Assembly: GCA_001465935.1 (NCBI GenBank)
Contig: LNKV01000046.1
Location: 310,001 to 374,000, forward strand
DNA: 64,000 nucleotides
DNA from: Clarireedia homoeocarpa
Taxonomy: Eukaryota > Ascomycota > Leotiomycetes > Helotiales > Rutstroemiaceae
Direction: 5' to 3'
Positions 45,752 to 58,861 of this stretch are shown here, one piece after another. Numbering within the stretch: position 1 is the stretch's first letter; each line of letters begins with the position of its first letter. The translations under genes were made by a program, and so were the position numbers. Below the pieces are notes generated by a model. It was not told the DNA's origin, made no database searches, and saw only the letters and a program-made list of their open reading frames with translations.

Positions 45752-48519
45752 TCATGATGCTGCTTTCTGAGCCTTCTCTTGCGCTCGAGCATTTCGAGCG
45801 GATCGGACTAAAGGTGCCAGCTGAATGAGGTCTGTGCACTGTTTCATGAAATCATGCTAGGAAAAGATCATGTTAGCTTTAGTGGGTATTAACAGAATCG
45901 GGAAGTAAGCTTACCCTTAACAGATCATGAGCACTAGCTCGCTTGTCGGGGTCCACCTTGAGTGCAAAGTAGAGGAAGTCTCTGAAGACGGGACTTAGAG
46001 ATTGCTCATCCTTGATAGCAGGAGTACCGTTGGTCGCAATCAAATAGAGCGCTCGGAGGGGTGATTCTGTCAAGTACGGTGGTTCTCCTTCGATCATCTC
46101 AATGGCCATAATACCAAGAGACCAGATATCAACCTTGCGACCATACTCTTTCCTGGTCACAACTTCTGGTGCCATCCAATATGGTGTGCCGACCATAGTT
46201 GTACGTTTGTTGTGGGCTTCATTGATTTGAGCACAGAACCCAAAATCAGCTGTAAGTCATATTAGCTTTTGCGTTAAATGTGTTCGAAGACGGATATCAT
46301 ACTCAGCTTGATATTGCCATCCATTGACAAAAGAATGTTGTCTGATTTGATATCGCGGTGAATAACGCCCTTTGAATGCAAATGTTGCAATCCTTTCAGT
46401 GTTTCTCTGCAAACGGCTGCAATTTGTCCTTCTGACATGATATTAAAGGTGACAACATCCGTTAAGCTTCCTCCCTCCATGTATTCCATGATTACCCAAA
46501 GTTCGCCAGTAACCAAGAAGCTGTCGATAAAATTAACGATATTCGGATGCGAACTATCCTTCATGACCAGAATTTCATTTATTATCAAGTCCTTCTTTGG
46601 CTGCTGCTCAAGATTCATCTGCTTGATAGCCACTAAACGATTGGTTCCTCTTTCATAGCCCGTGAAAACACCACCAGATGCACCTTGCCCAATCTTCGTG
46701 AGATCCTTGTAAATTTCTCGCGGATCGCCTTCGGTGCAAATTTGCTTCAGCCTTGCAACTATATCAATGCCGTTACTTTGTCGTGCTCGATGTCGCGGTC
46801 GTGGACCTGGAACAGCTCTTGCTTGTTGACTGGGATGCGGAACTCCATTCGCAGGGAATTGGCTTTGAGGGGTGGGTGGGGTTGCTTGCTGTGCGGGCTT
46901 TCTTGTGCTCAATGATCGGCTCATTGCTTGCTGGGCTTGTTGCATTGCTTGTTCTTGGTGCTGCATAATTTGTTGCTGGTAAATTTGGGGAGATGTTGAA
47001 GGGACTGGTGTGACATATGGCGAGTTGCCATTCACGCGCGAGTTGGACCTGGATCTTGAGCGATGCTCCTCGGGTAGCATAGGGACATTTTCTTGTTGCG
47101 TTGGTGGTACATAGGCCAAGGCTGGTAAATCATCGCTTTGGCGGCCAATTCCAATTGCAGAATCTTTGCCTGCAGGTGGCGGTGGTGCGGCTCGAGTAGG
47201 GCCCTGAAGAGACACTGGCGGCCTAGGGGCTGGCCGGTTCGGCATAAGACCGACGCCATCACTTTTGAGTTGAATAGATGGACCAGTGTGTTGCGTCGCT
47301 CGAGGTACAGGTGGGGGATTCCTCGGGTTCTCGTAGCTGCCCTCCATATTGGGGAAACGAGGACTTGCCGGTGGGCTAATCATTGGCGTCAGACCACCAT
47401 AGTTCGACGAATTGTAGAGTGGCGATAACGGTGCTGGCGCTGAGGGGGCCATCCTCATCTCTGGAACTTTGGCATGGTCGAATTTGTCAAAAATCTCTTC
47501 ACCACCTTTATCCGTATTCTCCTTGTAAAACCCGACGATATCGACAATAGTCTGTGGGTGTTGTTCCTGTTCCTTCTTCGTGATACCGCTTTCGTTGATC
47601 ATACGCTGCCATTCTTTGGGGAGTCCCTACAAATTGACGAAACCAATCAACTCTGCAATTGGATTTATTCATTTGGGTATATGAGTATACTTACGGTAAA
47701 CTGTCCTGTCGTATTATCATATCCAACGTGGGTGACATGGACAGGATTCTCAGGCGCCGAAATTTTGACCCCTCTTGGCGAGCCTACACCAATACTGCTC
47801 ATGAATCCAGAAAAGCCAGATTTTTTCCGTAGCATACTACCTTTTGGCTCTTTAGTCTCATCTGAATATCGTTTGGGGCTGATGACCTGGTTATCGGCCA
47901 CGCGTGGAGGGGGTTTTTCGTTCATCTTATCGAGTGCAGTAAAACTTGCGGATTGACGTAGAGGTGGGCTCTGAATGTATGCGGGACTCGTGTGCGATAG
48001 CGGGGGAGGCGGTGGTCTACGCAGAGTGTTTTGATAACCAGGAGATTTTGTTGAATCGATATGACTTAATATACCAGATCCGTCGAATGGTGCGCCGATG
48101 AATTCTTCCGAGCTTTTCTCACTTAAAGGTCGCGATGGAATAGAAAGACGCTTCTCATTCGCTCCACCCATCCCCATGGGATGAAGCACGAATTCGGATC
48201 CGGCCAATACTGGCGACGCCTTGGCAGAATGCTGCTCGAAGGACGAATTGCTGGATGCCGCAGGGTTAGGAGAGGTGAGTTTTCGGGTGTGCCCTGGAGT
48301 GTAGTAGGATCTGGGGTAAGGCGCCGATGGGGCTCGTTGTAAGCTTCCGGAGCTTCGCTGGCTTCGCAAAGAAGTAGTGTGAGAAAGGCCGTTGTGATGA
48401 TTATTTTGATGTTGTTGCTGTTGTTGTTGTTGTTGTCGAGCTTCGAATGAAGTGAAAGCTTTGCTTGGTGGAGGTCGTTTAGTTAACCTGCGACTGGTTG
48501 TTTTGACTTCTTGCTCCAT
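45752..48519 (-). CDS. STE20: p21-activated protein kinase, Ste20 type
   Basis: A Ser/Thr kinase acting downstream of Cdc42/Rac in polarity, mating and MAPK signalling. Four exons (47695-48519, 46303-47626, 45915-46249, 45752-45856) join to 862 aa. The N-terminus is disordered, with a poly-Gln run and Pro-rich SH3-type stretches. The CRIB domain is clear: [20 protein letters not shown], then [19 protein letters not shown] Pro/Gln-rich linker leads to the kinase: glycine loop [18 protein letters not shown] (Lys), [16 protein letters not shown], activation loop [13 protein letters not shown]. No PH domain is seen, which favours Ste20/PakA over Cla4. I start at the ATG at 48517-48519 because an in-frame TGA lies just upstream; an extra 5' exon is not excluded. 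Confidence 0.92.
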
Positions 48520-49458
48520 CCTGTACTGACTTTGGGTCACTCACTCCCAGACCTTCGTTTGAACTTTGAGGTCCGCCGCCGCTTTGAGTGGAGGATGGGG
48601 TGTTTCGTAAATTGCCGTGGGATTCCAGCCAATCAAGCGGTCATTCCTTCATGCAATCCTAAATTGGACACCAGATGACGGGTTGGCGATACCTATAAAG
48701 CGTACTCGAGTACGCACGATGATACAGTAGTCGGCTGGATCACTTTTTGGTTTGTTTTTATTAAGGAAGGGCGTGTTTTAGTTGGGCCAGACGAAGCGGA
48801 CGAACAGTGCGACGGGAGGTAGGGGGAGTGGAAGAGGGGAGGAAGTAGATTTGCAGGACGTGCCAAGTTGACTTGAGGTCTAACAAACAAACACAGAAAA
48901 CCGCCGGGCAGCAGATAGCAGGGAACGGATGGGGACGGGAAATTGGCGGACTGGCACAGCAAATTTGTATCTGGGTAGGTCGGTGGGCGGTGGGCGGTGG
49001 GTGTGGTGGAGGTGGTTTGGTAGGCACGGAAGTAGGTCGGTGGATTTCCGTCGAGGTTTAGAGCTTGCTGGGAGCTTTGCGTGGGGCTTGCTTGGAGTAA
49101 AATCGTAAGTACTATCTATGTAAATAGAAGAAATAAATAGCCGGAGGAGTACTCTCGTGATAATGCTATACAATAATGCTGTAATGCAGGCAAGGAATGC
49201 GGAGATCACGAAGAAGAAAAAAACCAATTAATAATTTTCACAAATTACTCACTTTCGTGCCAAACAACTAACTTTTCTGTAGGTATGAGTATTCGTGTGT
49301 CCTTGCTCTCCTCTTCATGCTCTGGTAACCTTAACGCAACACGAGATTTGCTGGATTGATTGGCAATTTCGCGGGGTTGACAGTGATTGACATCTAAAAC
49401 TACTTGAATTGGAGTATTGGCTGACTATTCTTGAGTTGACCAGATGAGTTGAGTTGAG

Positions 49459-50502
49459 TTGCCAGATGAGTTGTCAGATCCCATGTCTCAACCTTATGCC
49501 TTGGATTTTCTCTGGGAAACAGAACACTGGATTTCTCTGGGAAACAGAACACTTGATAACCTTGCAAGAAGATTGGGTATGGCACGCAACCCACGATATC
49601 TACGATTGATATCGTCCACACTGTCTATTCGTTTGCCTCAGGAATACAGCAAAAGGTTCCAGAATGCCTCTCGATTTGCCAATGGCGCAAGTGCTGTGGA
49701 GCGTAATAGGCCGTGATCGAGGGCCTTGCTGTCAATTTAGCCGATATTATCGAGGAAGAACCTGGGACGGTTGGACCCTGGGAAGCCGTTTGGGTGTGTG
49801 GATGGATGCGTTTGGAACAATGGAGATAACTTTTACGAAAGCCTTAATCAGCAGCCCATCCGAGGTCACCATCCTCTTCTCGCGGCTACATACATTCCCA
49901 CAGTTGGGCACGATTGCGATCAAGGCGACGAAGACTTCGTACTGTACATAATCTAGGTAGGGAATGGTTGACTTCCCAGCTCGAGATTGGGAGAAAAGCA
50001 ATGAGACAGAAATATTCGAAATTTCCGTTGTTTTTTCTTTTTTTCCACAGGAAAGCAGGCTAGAACTATGTGGACCCTATGACTTCTGGCGCTCGAGGCT
50101 CAATCTCGAGCCGCGATATCTATGCTCATGATGATATCTGAGCCGAAGTCTTCGTCTACCTCTCAACCTTGCAACAAGCCCATCGAGCAATTCCAGCAAT
50201 GGGTGACATCAGATGATCGAGGTACCCAGTCTCTAGTCCAGCCAGTTTGGATCGTACCACAGCATCATGAGCATTCGGCACAAAGCACTTGGTATGCTGT
50301 ACCTTTGCATCATGTACATGTACAGTACAGAGTTCTGCATGCGTTGTATGCTACCCGTGAATTCGCAATTGAAGATGCATTTCATTTCCTTGGATACTGC
50401 AACCCGAAGCGCATGCACCTGGCTGTAAGTACTACAATATTACCCTCCGTATTTTTACCTCGCTGCAAAATGGCTGCGAATCATGCTACTGTGCTTCCGT
50501 AA
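49459..50502 (+). pseudogene. Possible decayed or unresolved gene fragments
   Basis: Several plus-strand frames here have protein-like composition but do not join into one gene: an 85-codon frame at 49459-49716; a short frame after a possible acceptor near 49712 reading AVIEGLAVNLADIIEEEPGT; and a frame at 50122-50502 with a good GTAAGT donor near 50425. A 24-bp direct repeat (TCTCTGGGAAACAGAACACT) occurs at about 49508-49552. This could be an untypical multi-exon gene or a pseudogene. No family is recognised. Confidence 0.25.
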
Positions 50503-50994
50503 GGCCACGAGAAATTTTCTTGGACGGATACAGTATACCGACAGTGTATCCTGATTTGGCGCACGAATAGGGGCAAGCGATGTCGTCGATGAAATTTAGG
50601 TTGTATCAAATGTATCCAGGGTTTGGAGGAGAATGCCACGAAAGGCATGGTACCGGGTGCGCAGACTGGCCGGGCGCTGTTGGTACTTGGAAGTAATTTT
50701 TCAAAGTGGATCGCAAGAGCTCAGTACTGTGTACAAAACCCCCTCCATCATCTTGCCTTGCCGCTGTGGGTGCTCCTCGCGGTGTGGTACTCATGGCGCT
50801 GCTCCTGCGACAAAAACGAAGACCCCGAAGGGCTCCCTGCAAGTCCCCACTCTTCGAGAATACTTCCTTGCCTTCCTGTTGTTCTACACGGTGCCTCTTC
50901 TTGCTGGTTGAAAACGAAGTATGTAGTCTTACGAAGCAACCAGGGTCATATCAACAAGAGCTCTTCCGCCAAGACAAAATATAGAGAAATACTA

Positions 50995-51062
50995 CCATCA
51001 CCACCCATCACCACCCATCACCACCCATCACCACCCATCACCAGCAGCAGCAGCAGCAGCAC
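50995..51062. repeat. Compound microsatellite (ATCACCACCC)n and (AGC)n
   Basis: Four to five copies of a CATCACCACC unit are followed directly by six to seven AGC triplets, in non-coding sequence. Confidence 0.85.
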
Positions 51063-53164
51063 GATACTTTACAAATTTTCGTACCTAATTGTGTACGTAA
51101 TTATGGAGTAGCCTTGCCTTTATCAAACGTCGGTGCAGCGGCATGACAGACCATGGCTTTCACGCTTGTCAAGGAATGAGCTTCTAGATTCGGGATACCT
51201 CGAGGATCAGCATTTTCTCTCGCCCGCTCTGTATAGCACTGTCTTATTACTAACCAAGTTAAGGCTAACAATGATAAGGACGACGAGGACAGGCATCCTA
51301 TCTTCATGGTCCTTACTTTAATTTTTGGATGGGGCCTCATGCTAAATGTCGAAAGTCATGTCGTCGTACAGCTTGTTCTTGGATACATACTTGACCTGCC
51401 ATCTATCGACCTTAGGGAGCTTTATCGCTCTTCTCGGAGATGCACTTCATGTACATGCAACATGCACTGTACTTCGGCCGTTATTCGACATGTACTTCTT
51501 TGACTGCTACAACATCTAATACAACAAGCATACTGTCATTTTCCTTCAATGTTACGGCTCTTTGACGGTTTGAGTGCAACTGTGACTAGGTTTGATACTT
51601 GCAGTTTTCTTATCCACGGAACCCTATACGATACAGCTGCTGCGCGCGCTTTCTGACAGTTGAAGTTATACCTTCCCGAAGTACAACTCCAGAGAGAGCA
51701 ATGGAACACGGAGCACAGTCGCAATATCCTATACTTCATGGTACTTGCCGACGGTGTACAACACCATAGGGGGGTCTCTTACTGTTCAATGTAGGGAGGT
51801 AGGACTATGTTACCCTGTGCGCAGGTATAAGGGCGGGCTAGCTCCGGGAGACTTTTGAGGCAGCCCCTCTGATGCACGGCAGGACGAGTGCCCCCTACGG
51901 AGTATGCTCGAGTTCGAGGTCGAGTCCAGATGTATACTCGACGAACTACAATGAGCTATCTAAAACAATCTCATTCTCCAAGACTTCCTGACGAAAATGA
52001 AAAGTCTTTTCATGTCACTTGACTCCCTGAAAAGACATCAGTCTTGACGCCCGCCCTCTAAGATTTGGAATGTTTGGAAAATCGTTTGACCTTGGGAACA
52101 CTTACCCCTCCATGCACACTGTCGATATTGAATTATGTATGTATACCTAAGTCCGCTTTCATTCATGAAGTCACAGAGCCTACCGCTTATGGGAGATATC
52201 AGGTGCATGATTTTGCTTTCTCTCAAGCCATCACGGCCAGTTTTGTACATTTGGTGTCTAACGAATACTTTTAGGACCCGCCTACCCCTCAGTTAAAACT
52301 GATCCGATTTCATTGACTCCAATGAGGACGTACCGGAACGACGCAAACTCATATCTATGGCACGAACAGCATAGTTAAATCATCACATTTGGCACAGTAT
52401 CAAATTTCAATCTGTAAGTCTCGTCCGTTTGGTAGAAACGTACCACCTTTCGTCGGTTGCACATGTTGCTGAGATTGGTAAGGGGGGGCGGCAAAGAATT
52501 ATTGGACGATTCCTGGTCCGATATCAAGTTATTACTCCTGCAACAATGGACCGTGAAACACCACATGATTTGGAGGCAAGACGTGTGTTTTATCCCAAAA
52601 TTCAAGGCATGAATTATCTGCCAGAACATTAACCTAGAACTATTTGGGAATGGGCAGGTCGGTTAATTTTTGCAGACTGGAAGGAAGCTTGCTGTTAAAG
52701 TTGTTCACACCTAGAAGTCGGTAAGGCATTAAAATATTTGATCCACATTATCGCTTTACCACCTTGACACTTTCAACGTTTTTGCATCACAATCAAGACA
52801 GCGAATCGTAATCTTCACAGAAGTTTTCTCCCTAACTGAGGGCTTCTTCATTGCATCACTATCACATAGTCTTTTCGCATTTTTCCCTGCATCGCCCCTT
52901 ATGCAAGTCTTCTAGACCTAGGAGCTCTCTCCCATCATTTGTCTGCGTGGCCTTACTTGTCCTTTATCTTCCCGGTTCAATTGATATTTTTACATTGCCT
53001 CGATCCTTCAGTGATTCTTCAGGTGAGCGGCTGACTGATTCTTCTATTCATGTGCTAGTTGCGAGAGCCAGCTGCTGACCCAATAGTTTTAGAATTCCTG
53101 AACGATTTAACCCTCCCATCCACAAACTCGAACCGAAACAAAACGTCATTCCTCGTACTTAATC

Positions 53165-56100
53165 ATGGCTGCCGTTGATACTGCTGTGGCCAATGGCCAT
53201 ACTGAGGAGAACGGAAATGGGCCCGAGTTAACCCTCTCCCAGAAGCTCATGCAAAAGCATGACGTAGGTCACCAGCCCACCATCGAGGATGTCCCCGATG
53301 AAGAAGACTTGAAGCACAGCGCAGAGACTGTTAAAGCCAGCGTTCTCGAGGATGCTAACACCGACTCTACCGCCCCGGGATGGGTTCCGCCGATGTCTAC
53401 TAAGGCTGCAGGAAAACAAAAGGAAGATGTTCGCAAGGATGCACCAATCGATACACAATCCCACGAACTCTTCCCCGCACTTGGAGGGGCCGCTCCTAAA
53501 GTCCAGGTTCAAGGTGCTTGGGGCGGACAAAAACAATCTGCGAATGGCACCGCTAATGGAACACCAATCAATGGCACATCTCGAGCTTCTACTCCAAACT
53601 CCGGTGCAGCTACTCCAGCTAGCCAGCCGATGGTTAATATGCCTGGCAGACCTTCGGAGAGGATTGAACTAAGCCCAGATCAAGTTAAACCTCGCACGCA
53701 ATTGAAGAGGCCTTTGCCTGATATCCTGAAGGAGGTTAACAAGAAGTACAGGGCTAACATTACCATGAGCACTGGACTGGGTGGTAGATTGTCATTCACA
53801 GCTTATGGTTCTCCTTCAAATGCCCGCAACGGTATTAAGGCTCTGATGGATCAGATTGGCGCAATGGTAGGCAGCTTCGTACTCTAACTATCGGATTTAA
53901 CTAACATATCTCGGCAGCAATCTATCAAAGTATCGATTCCTCGCAAAGCGCGAGCATTCATCATCGGAAAGCAGGGTTCGAAAATCAAGGAATTACAAGA
54001 AACCACCCTTGCCCGAATCCAAGTCCCCAAAGATGACAAAGCCACGCCGGCTGATGACGATGATGATGCTACGGTTGAAGTTCAAATTGAGGGAAATGCT
54101 GTAGCGGTGGAAGAGGCCAGGAAAGAAATTGAAAAGATTGTTGGCGATAAAGCAGGCACATCCAAGACAAAGCTGCGTGGAATCCCAGCCGAATTCTACA
54201 GCTTCCTTGCTGGTCCACACAATGCCCATGCCCATTCGTTGAGAAACACCCATAATCTCTCTGAATTGGAGATTCCAATCAATCATATTTTGGCTACTCC
54301 CCCTCGTGGCATGGACGCTCCACAATTCGCCCCTGCTGCAGCTGATAACTGTATCACTCTCAATGGAGACCGTGCTGCTGTTCAAGCAGCACGAGCGGAG
54401 ATCGAGCGCCGTGCTAGACAATTGCATGAAGAGCTCACTCGCCAGCAGCTCTCTGGCATTAACAAAGGCCGCCATCAATTCATCCTCGGCGATCAAGGTA
54501 CCCCTGGACAAGATTTCTTCGCAAAAACTGGATGTGCTATCTTCTTGCCCAATGAGGCTGATGAGGATGATTCTATCACCATTGTCGGTCCCCAAGATAG
54601 AATTAAGGATGCCATCAAAGAAGCCAGGAAGCAAGCCATGGCCACACAAACTGTCAATGTCGACATCCACAAACAGCTTAAGAAGGAATCACAGAACACC
54701 AGCCAGCATGCTGAGCGTATTGCACGTTACTTGCGAGACCGTAGAGAAATCGAGAGATTGGAGAGACAACATAATTCTCGTATCTTTACTCCTTTTGCAG
54801 AAGCTACCACTGCGTCGCCGTGGGAATTGTACTCCCGGGATCAAGACAGCTTATTCGATGTCCAAGAGCAGTTGATTGGCATGATCAATGCCCACCCTCC
54901 GGCACGTATGACAAATCTTCCTGTGGATTCATTCTACCACCAACATCTTCGCAACGACATTTCCCCAAGAGTGAAGAAAGATTATGGTGTCTATGTGGTA
55001 CTGCCAGACTCCTCCGCTGGCGGTGATGTCTTGCTCGTCTTCGAAGGTCCAGCAGGATTGGAACCCGAATACCAAATGCCACGCACACAACCTTCAAGAG
55101 ATGAAATTCGAGCATTCCAAAAAGGATTGGACGATGCACGTAAGCATATCTTGGATATTATCAACGCTCAAGCTGAGGTCATTACTAAGCCAATTGATGT
55201 TCCAATTATGTAAGTTGCACAACCCCCAATGCTAGCTGGGTATATACTGATCTTCAAAAGCTTCCACGAGAAACTCAAGCGATTCATTTTACAGGAACAG
55301 AAGTCGCGACCTGCGGACCAAATTCCTGTCCGTGTTTCCGCTGCCGGTACCACTGTCACTCTCCATGGTCCCAAGCCCGCAGTTGAAGCATTAGCCGAGA
55401 AGGTGAATGCTTTTGTTGCGCAGGCAATTGAGGATGAAAAGGAGCGTGGTTATACTTTATCCTTCGATTTCCCACAGAAGCATGCCAACCAGCTCATCGG
55501 AAAGGGTGGATCTTTCATTGGTGAATTACGTGACAAGTTTGATGTTGATATTCAGGTCAACGATGGCAAGGTAGAATTAAAGGGACCGAAAGCCAAGGCT
55601 GAAGCCGCCAAAGCTCACATCTCATCACTCGGCCGACAATGGGCTGACGAAACAACTTACATTCTCAAGATTGACCCCAAATTCCACCCTGAACTCATTG
55701 GTGCCAAGGGCGCACAAATCAACAGGTTGCAAACGCGTTACAAGGTCCAGATTCACTTCCCACGATCAGCTCGTCCTACAAATGATGAACAGACAGGAAG
55801 TGATGCCGGTCAAAAGAGCAACCGACGTGAGCTTGCACCAGATGAGGTTTCCATCAAGGGTCCCAAGAGAGGGGCTGACGAAGCTAGAGATGAGATTCTT
55901 TCCTTGTTCCAATATCTTCAAGATAACTCGCATAGCGCTACTGTCAGTGTACAGCAGAGTCAGATCCCATCGTTGATCGGCCAACGTGGAAGTGGTATGG
56001 AAGAACTCAGACAGATGTCTGGAGCAAAGATTGACGTTCCAAACTCTCGAGATAGCGCTGATGCATCTGGCCGAGTCGAAATTCAAATTAAGGGTACAAA

Positions 56101-57251
56101 ATCTCAAGTTGCACAAGCTAAGAAACTACTTGAGGAGAAGAAGAACGTCTTTGACCAGACTGTTACCAAAACAATAAATGTGGACAAGAAGCACCACAGA
56201 GCCTTGATCGGGGCAGGAGGTAAAAAATCCCTTAAATATTCAACGGTGCATACTGACAGTTCCAGGTTCAAACATCCACAGCATTATCGTGAACGCAGGA
56301 GGCTCCGGTGATCGTCGGGAGCTCGCTCGTGTCGTTCAGTTCCCTAAGGCTGAGTCTGATGGCAATGATATCAAGGTTGAAGGAAAGAGTGATCTTGTTG
56401 ACAATATTATCGCGGCCATCGAAAAGATTGTGGCCGAGCGAGATAGTCAGACCACAATTACCGTGGACATTCCAACTGACAAGCACCGAAATCTTATCGG
56501 ACAAGGCGGTGAGACCAAGAAGGGCATTGAGAGAAACTTCAAAGTTTCAATTGATATTCCCCGAATCAACAGTGGCCAAACTGGAGTTACCATCACTGGT
56601 CTACCAGCGGATGTTGAGAAGGCTAAGGAACACATGCTTAACCTTGTCAAGGGCCAGGAAGGTGAAACTATCCAAGTGCCTCGCAAGGTTCACCATGATA
56701 TTTCGAACAACGGACAATTCTTCAGAAGGTTGAAGAATGATCATCAAGTCACAGTTGATCATGCAGGCGAAAAGATCCCATCCAAGCCTACACCACCATC
56801 CGGCAATGGGGCAAAGGATGCATTGATCACGGATGAAAAGGACACCACAAGTGACGTTGAAGAGTGGTTCGTCTTTAACAAAGCCGATGCTGGAGAGCCT
56901 GGAGATATCCCTTGGGTCTTGAGAGGTCCACCAGAGAACGTCGCGAAAGCGAAGTCGATTTTGATGGCCGCCATTGAAGAAGCGTCGAAGAATAACACCG
57001 TCGGTCATCTCACTCTTGCCGATCCTACACCAAGTACCTTTGGATATATCGTGGGCAGAAACGGTGCCAAGGTAAATAGTATTCGAAAGGCTACTGGTTG
57101 CACGATTACGGTGCCGAAGAATAAAGGTGCAGATGAGCCGATTGAGATCTTGGGAAGTGCGGAGGGTGTGGAGAAGGCGAAGGAGTTGATTCTGCAGGCG
57201 GTGCAGGAGGGCAAGGCGGCGAAGCCTGCAAGGTTTAGTGATAGGTCTTAA
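53165..57251 (+). CDS. SCP160: Multi-KH-domain RNA-binding protein, Scp160/vigilin
   Basis: Scp160/vigilin binds RNA through many KH domains and associates with polysomes and the endoplasmic reticulum. Four exons (53165-53866, 53918-55209, 55261-56219, 56266-57251) join to 1312 aa, close to the family length. Residues 1-180 are disordered and rich in Asn, Gly, Thr and Ala. KH GxxG loops are visible in order as GKQGSKI, GKGGSFI, GAKGAQI, GQRGSGM, GAGGSNI, GQGGETK and GRNGAKV, and degenerate KH repeats lie between them. Introns of 46-51 nt have GT..AG ends; the third falls inside a GxxG loop (GAG-G/GSNI). The protein ends GKAAKPARFSDRS. Confidence 0.93.
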
Positions 57252-57558
57252 GGAGGGGGATCTATGAGTGTGATGATGGATACGGTGATGGGGTAGTAGA
57301 TGGGTGGGTTTGCGGGTTGAGTCGAGGGTCAAGGGGGGAAATGGATGGATGGATGGTGGTGGGCTTGGGGGGAAAGGGAACAGGTGAATGAATATATTAA
57401 GAGGGGGGGGGATGGATGGATAGTGCAATGTTAGGAAGGAAGGGAAAAATATTATGGGATGGAAAAATCAAAGTCTCAGATTCAAAAAGAGAGAAGGTCA
57501 TACGAGGCGAGACTATGTATAGTCTAATACCTTGCACATATTCGATTCGGGTTGATAG

Positions 57559-57618
57559 GAATAGGAATAGGAATCGGAACCGGGAATCGGAACCGGGAAT
57601 CGGAACCGGGAATCGGAA
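57559..57618. repeat. Minisatellite GGGAATCGGAACC
   Basis: About three near-perfect copies of a 13-bp unit follow AGGAAT hexamers, in non-coding sequence. Confidence 0.8.
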
Positions 57619-58149
57619 TTGTATCACAAAAAATTCAAGTATTTCTTTTCCTTTCCTTTCTTTTCTTAATGAGAATTGACTGACGGGTGAGATGGGAAGT
57701 ATATCCCAATCAAATCTCAGAAAGTGAGTGCATTACTTTTATCTTTTATTTTTTATTTTTTTTATTTTTTTTTATTTTGGGCTGGTTTGAGATTGTGAGA
57801 TTATGAGATGGGAGATGGGAGATGGAGAATAGAACAGACTCGACTATCTATTCTACATCTCCATCACCTACCTCACTTTAACACTCAACCTAGCTATCTA
57901 TCCTATCTATATATACGTATATATATATATATATACATACTACTGAAATCATCAATTCATCAATCTATCAATTCAATTCAATCAGATCGTATCAATCGGA
58001 TCAATCATATATATAGATAAACTCAAGTCAAGTCAAGTTAAAATTGAAGTGAATTGAATTGAATTTATTAATTCTCTTCACCTTTCCTCTCATCTACTCT
58101 CCTCTTCTCCATTCTATTTCTATTTCTATTCTATCCCATCCCATCTAAA

Positions 58150-58198
58150 CTCCATTCCATTCCATTCCACTCCACTCCACTCCACTCCACTCCACTCC
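58150..58198. repeat. Pentanucleotide microsatellite (CCATT then CCACT)
   Basis: A run of CCATT units changes into CCACT units, a simple example of a repeat with a point variant that spread. Confidence 0.85.
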
Positions 58199-58861
58199 CA
58201 ACAAGTCATCTCATCTCGTCTCGTCTCATCTCATTCCCAATCCAGCCTCATTGGAGTGAGTATTGTAAATGACCTGCGCAAAATTTCTCAAAAAAAAGAT
58301 AATCTAATCTAATCTATCGCTCCTCTGTGTAGAGTAGAAACCCCTCTTTTCTTTCTACCTCTAAAAAAAACACATCAACCAGCCAGCCAGCCAACCAACC
58401 AACCAACCAACCAACCAGCTCCTCCCTCAATGTTTAAAACGCCCTTATGTCTCCCAAATCTTCCCCCACCCAAAAAAAGTCAACAAGGTTCGACCATATC
58501 ATCCATTCGTCCATAGAATATACCAGTAGTACAAAGTCCAGAAGAGAGAATAAAAATCCTTCTCTCGCTAAACGTAAAAAGAAGATTTTTATGTCCGATG
58601 CATGCAATTACAAAGTGTGAAGAAATCGATAAGGGTCTCTGTTCTTCCATTCGTTTTTAAATTTCCCGTTCGTTTGCCCAAATTCCATTGCGAAAATATC
58701 CGAAATCCAAGTGGGTATCAATGTGCTCATTTTTTTCCCTTCAAATTCCTGGCCAAATCGGAGGGTATTATTGCTTTTTCATGTTGATTATAACAAAGCA
58801 GAAATATCCAGGCGAGGTCGTAAAATAAGCCCCCTCCTTTTTTTTCCCCCTCGTAAGACGT

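Larger units (their letters stand above)
48520..53164. other. Long intergenic region, about 4.6 kb
   Basis: It separates the kinase gene (minus) from the KH-protein gene (plus). Coding-like but unconnected frames occur at 49459-50500 and are listed separately. An ATCACCACC/AGC trinucleotide-type repeat lies at 50995-51062. The rest shows nothing recognisable. Confidence 0.45.
57252..58861. other. Intergenic region between convergent genes, microsatellite-rich
   Basis: It contains GGGAATCGGAACC repeats at about 57559-57618, TTTTATTTTT tracts near 57737-57778, a TA tract near 57906-57936, CCATT/CCACT pentanucleotides at about 58150-58198 and AACC repeats at about 58391-58419. No gene is supported. 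Confidence 0.6.

Noticed and set aside
45752..48519. Assignment of the kinase as Cla4
   Set aside because: The CRIB and kinase domains fit both PAK groups, but no PH domain can be found in the 275-residue first exon, so Ste20 is preferred.
48541..48620. Protein-like frame just upstream of the kinase start (STQSGGGPQSSNEGLGV)
   Set aside because: It is in another frame, and no intron of usable length joins it to the kinase; an in-frame stop precedes the chosen ATG.
53993..54670. 225-codon minus-strand frame
   Set aside because: It is a shadow of the well-supported KH-protein exon on the plus strand.
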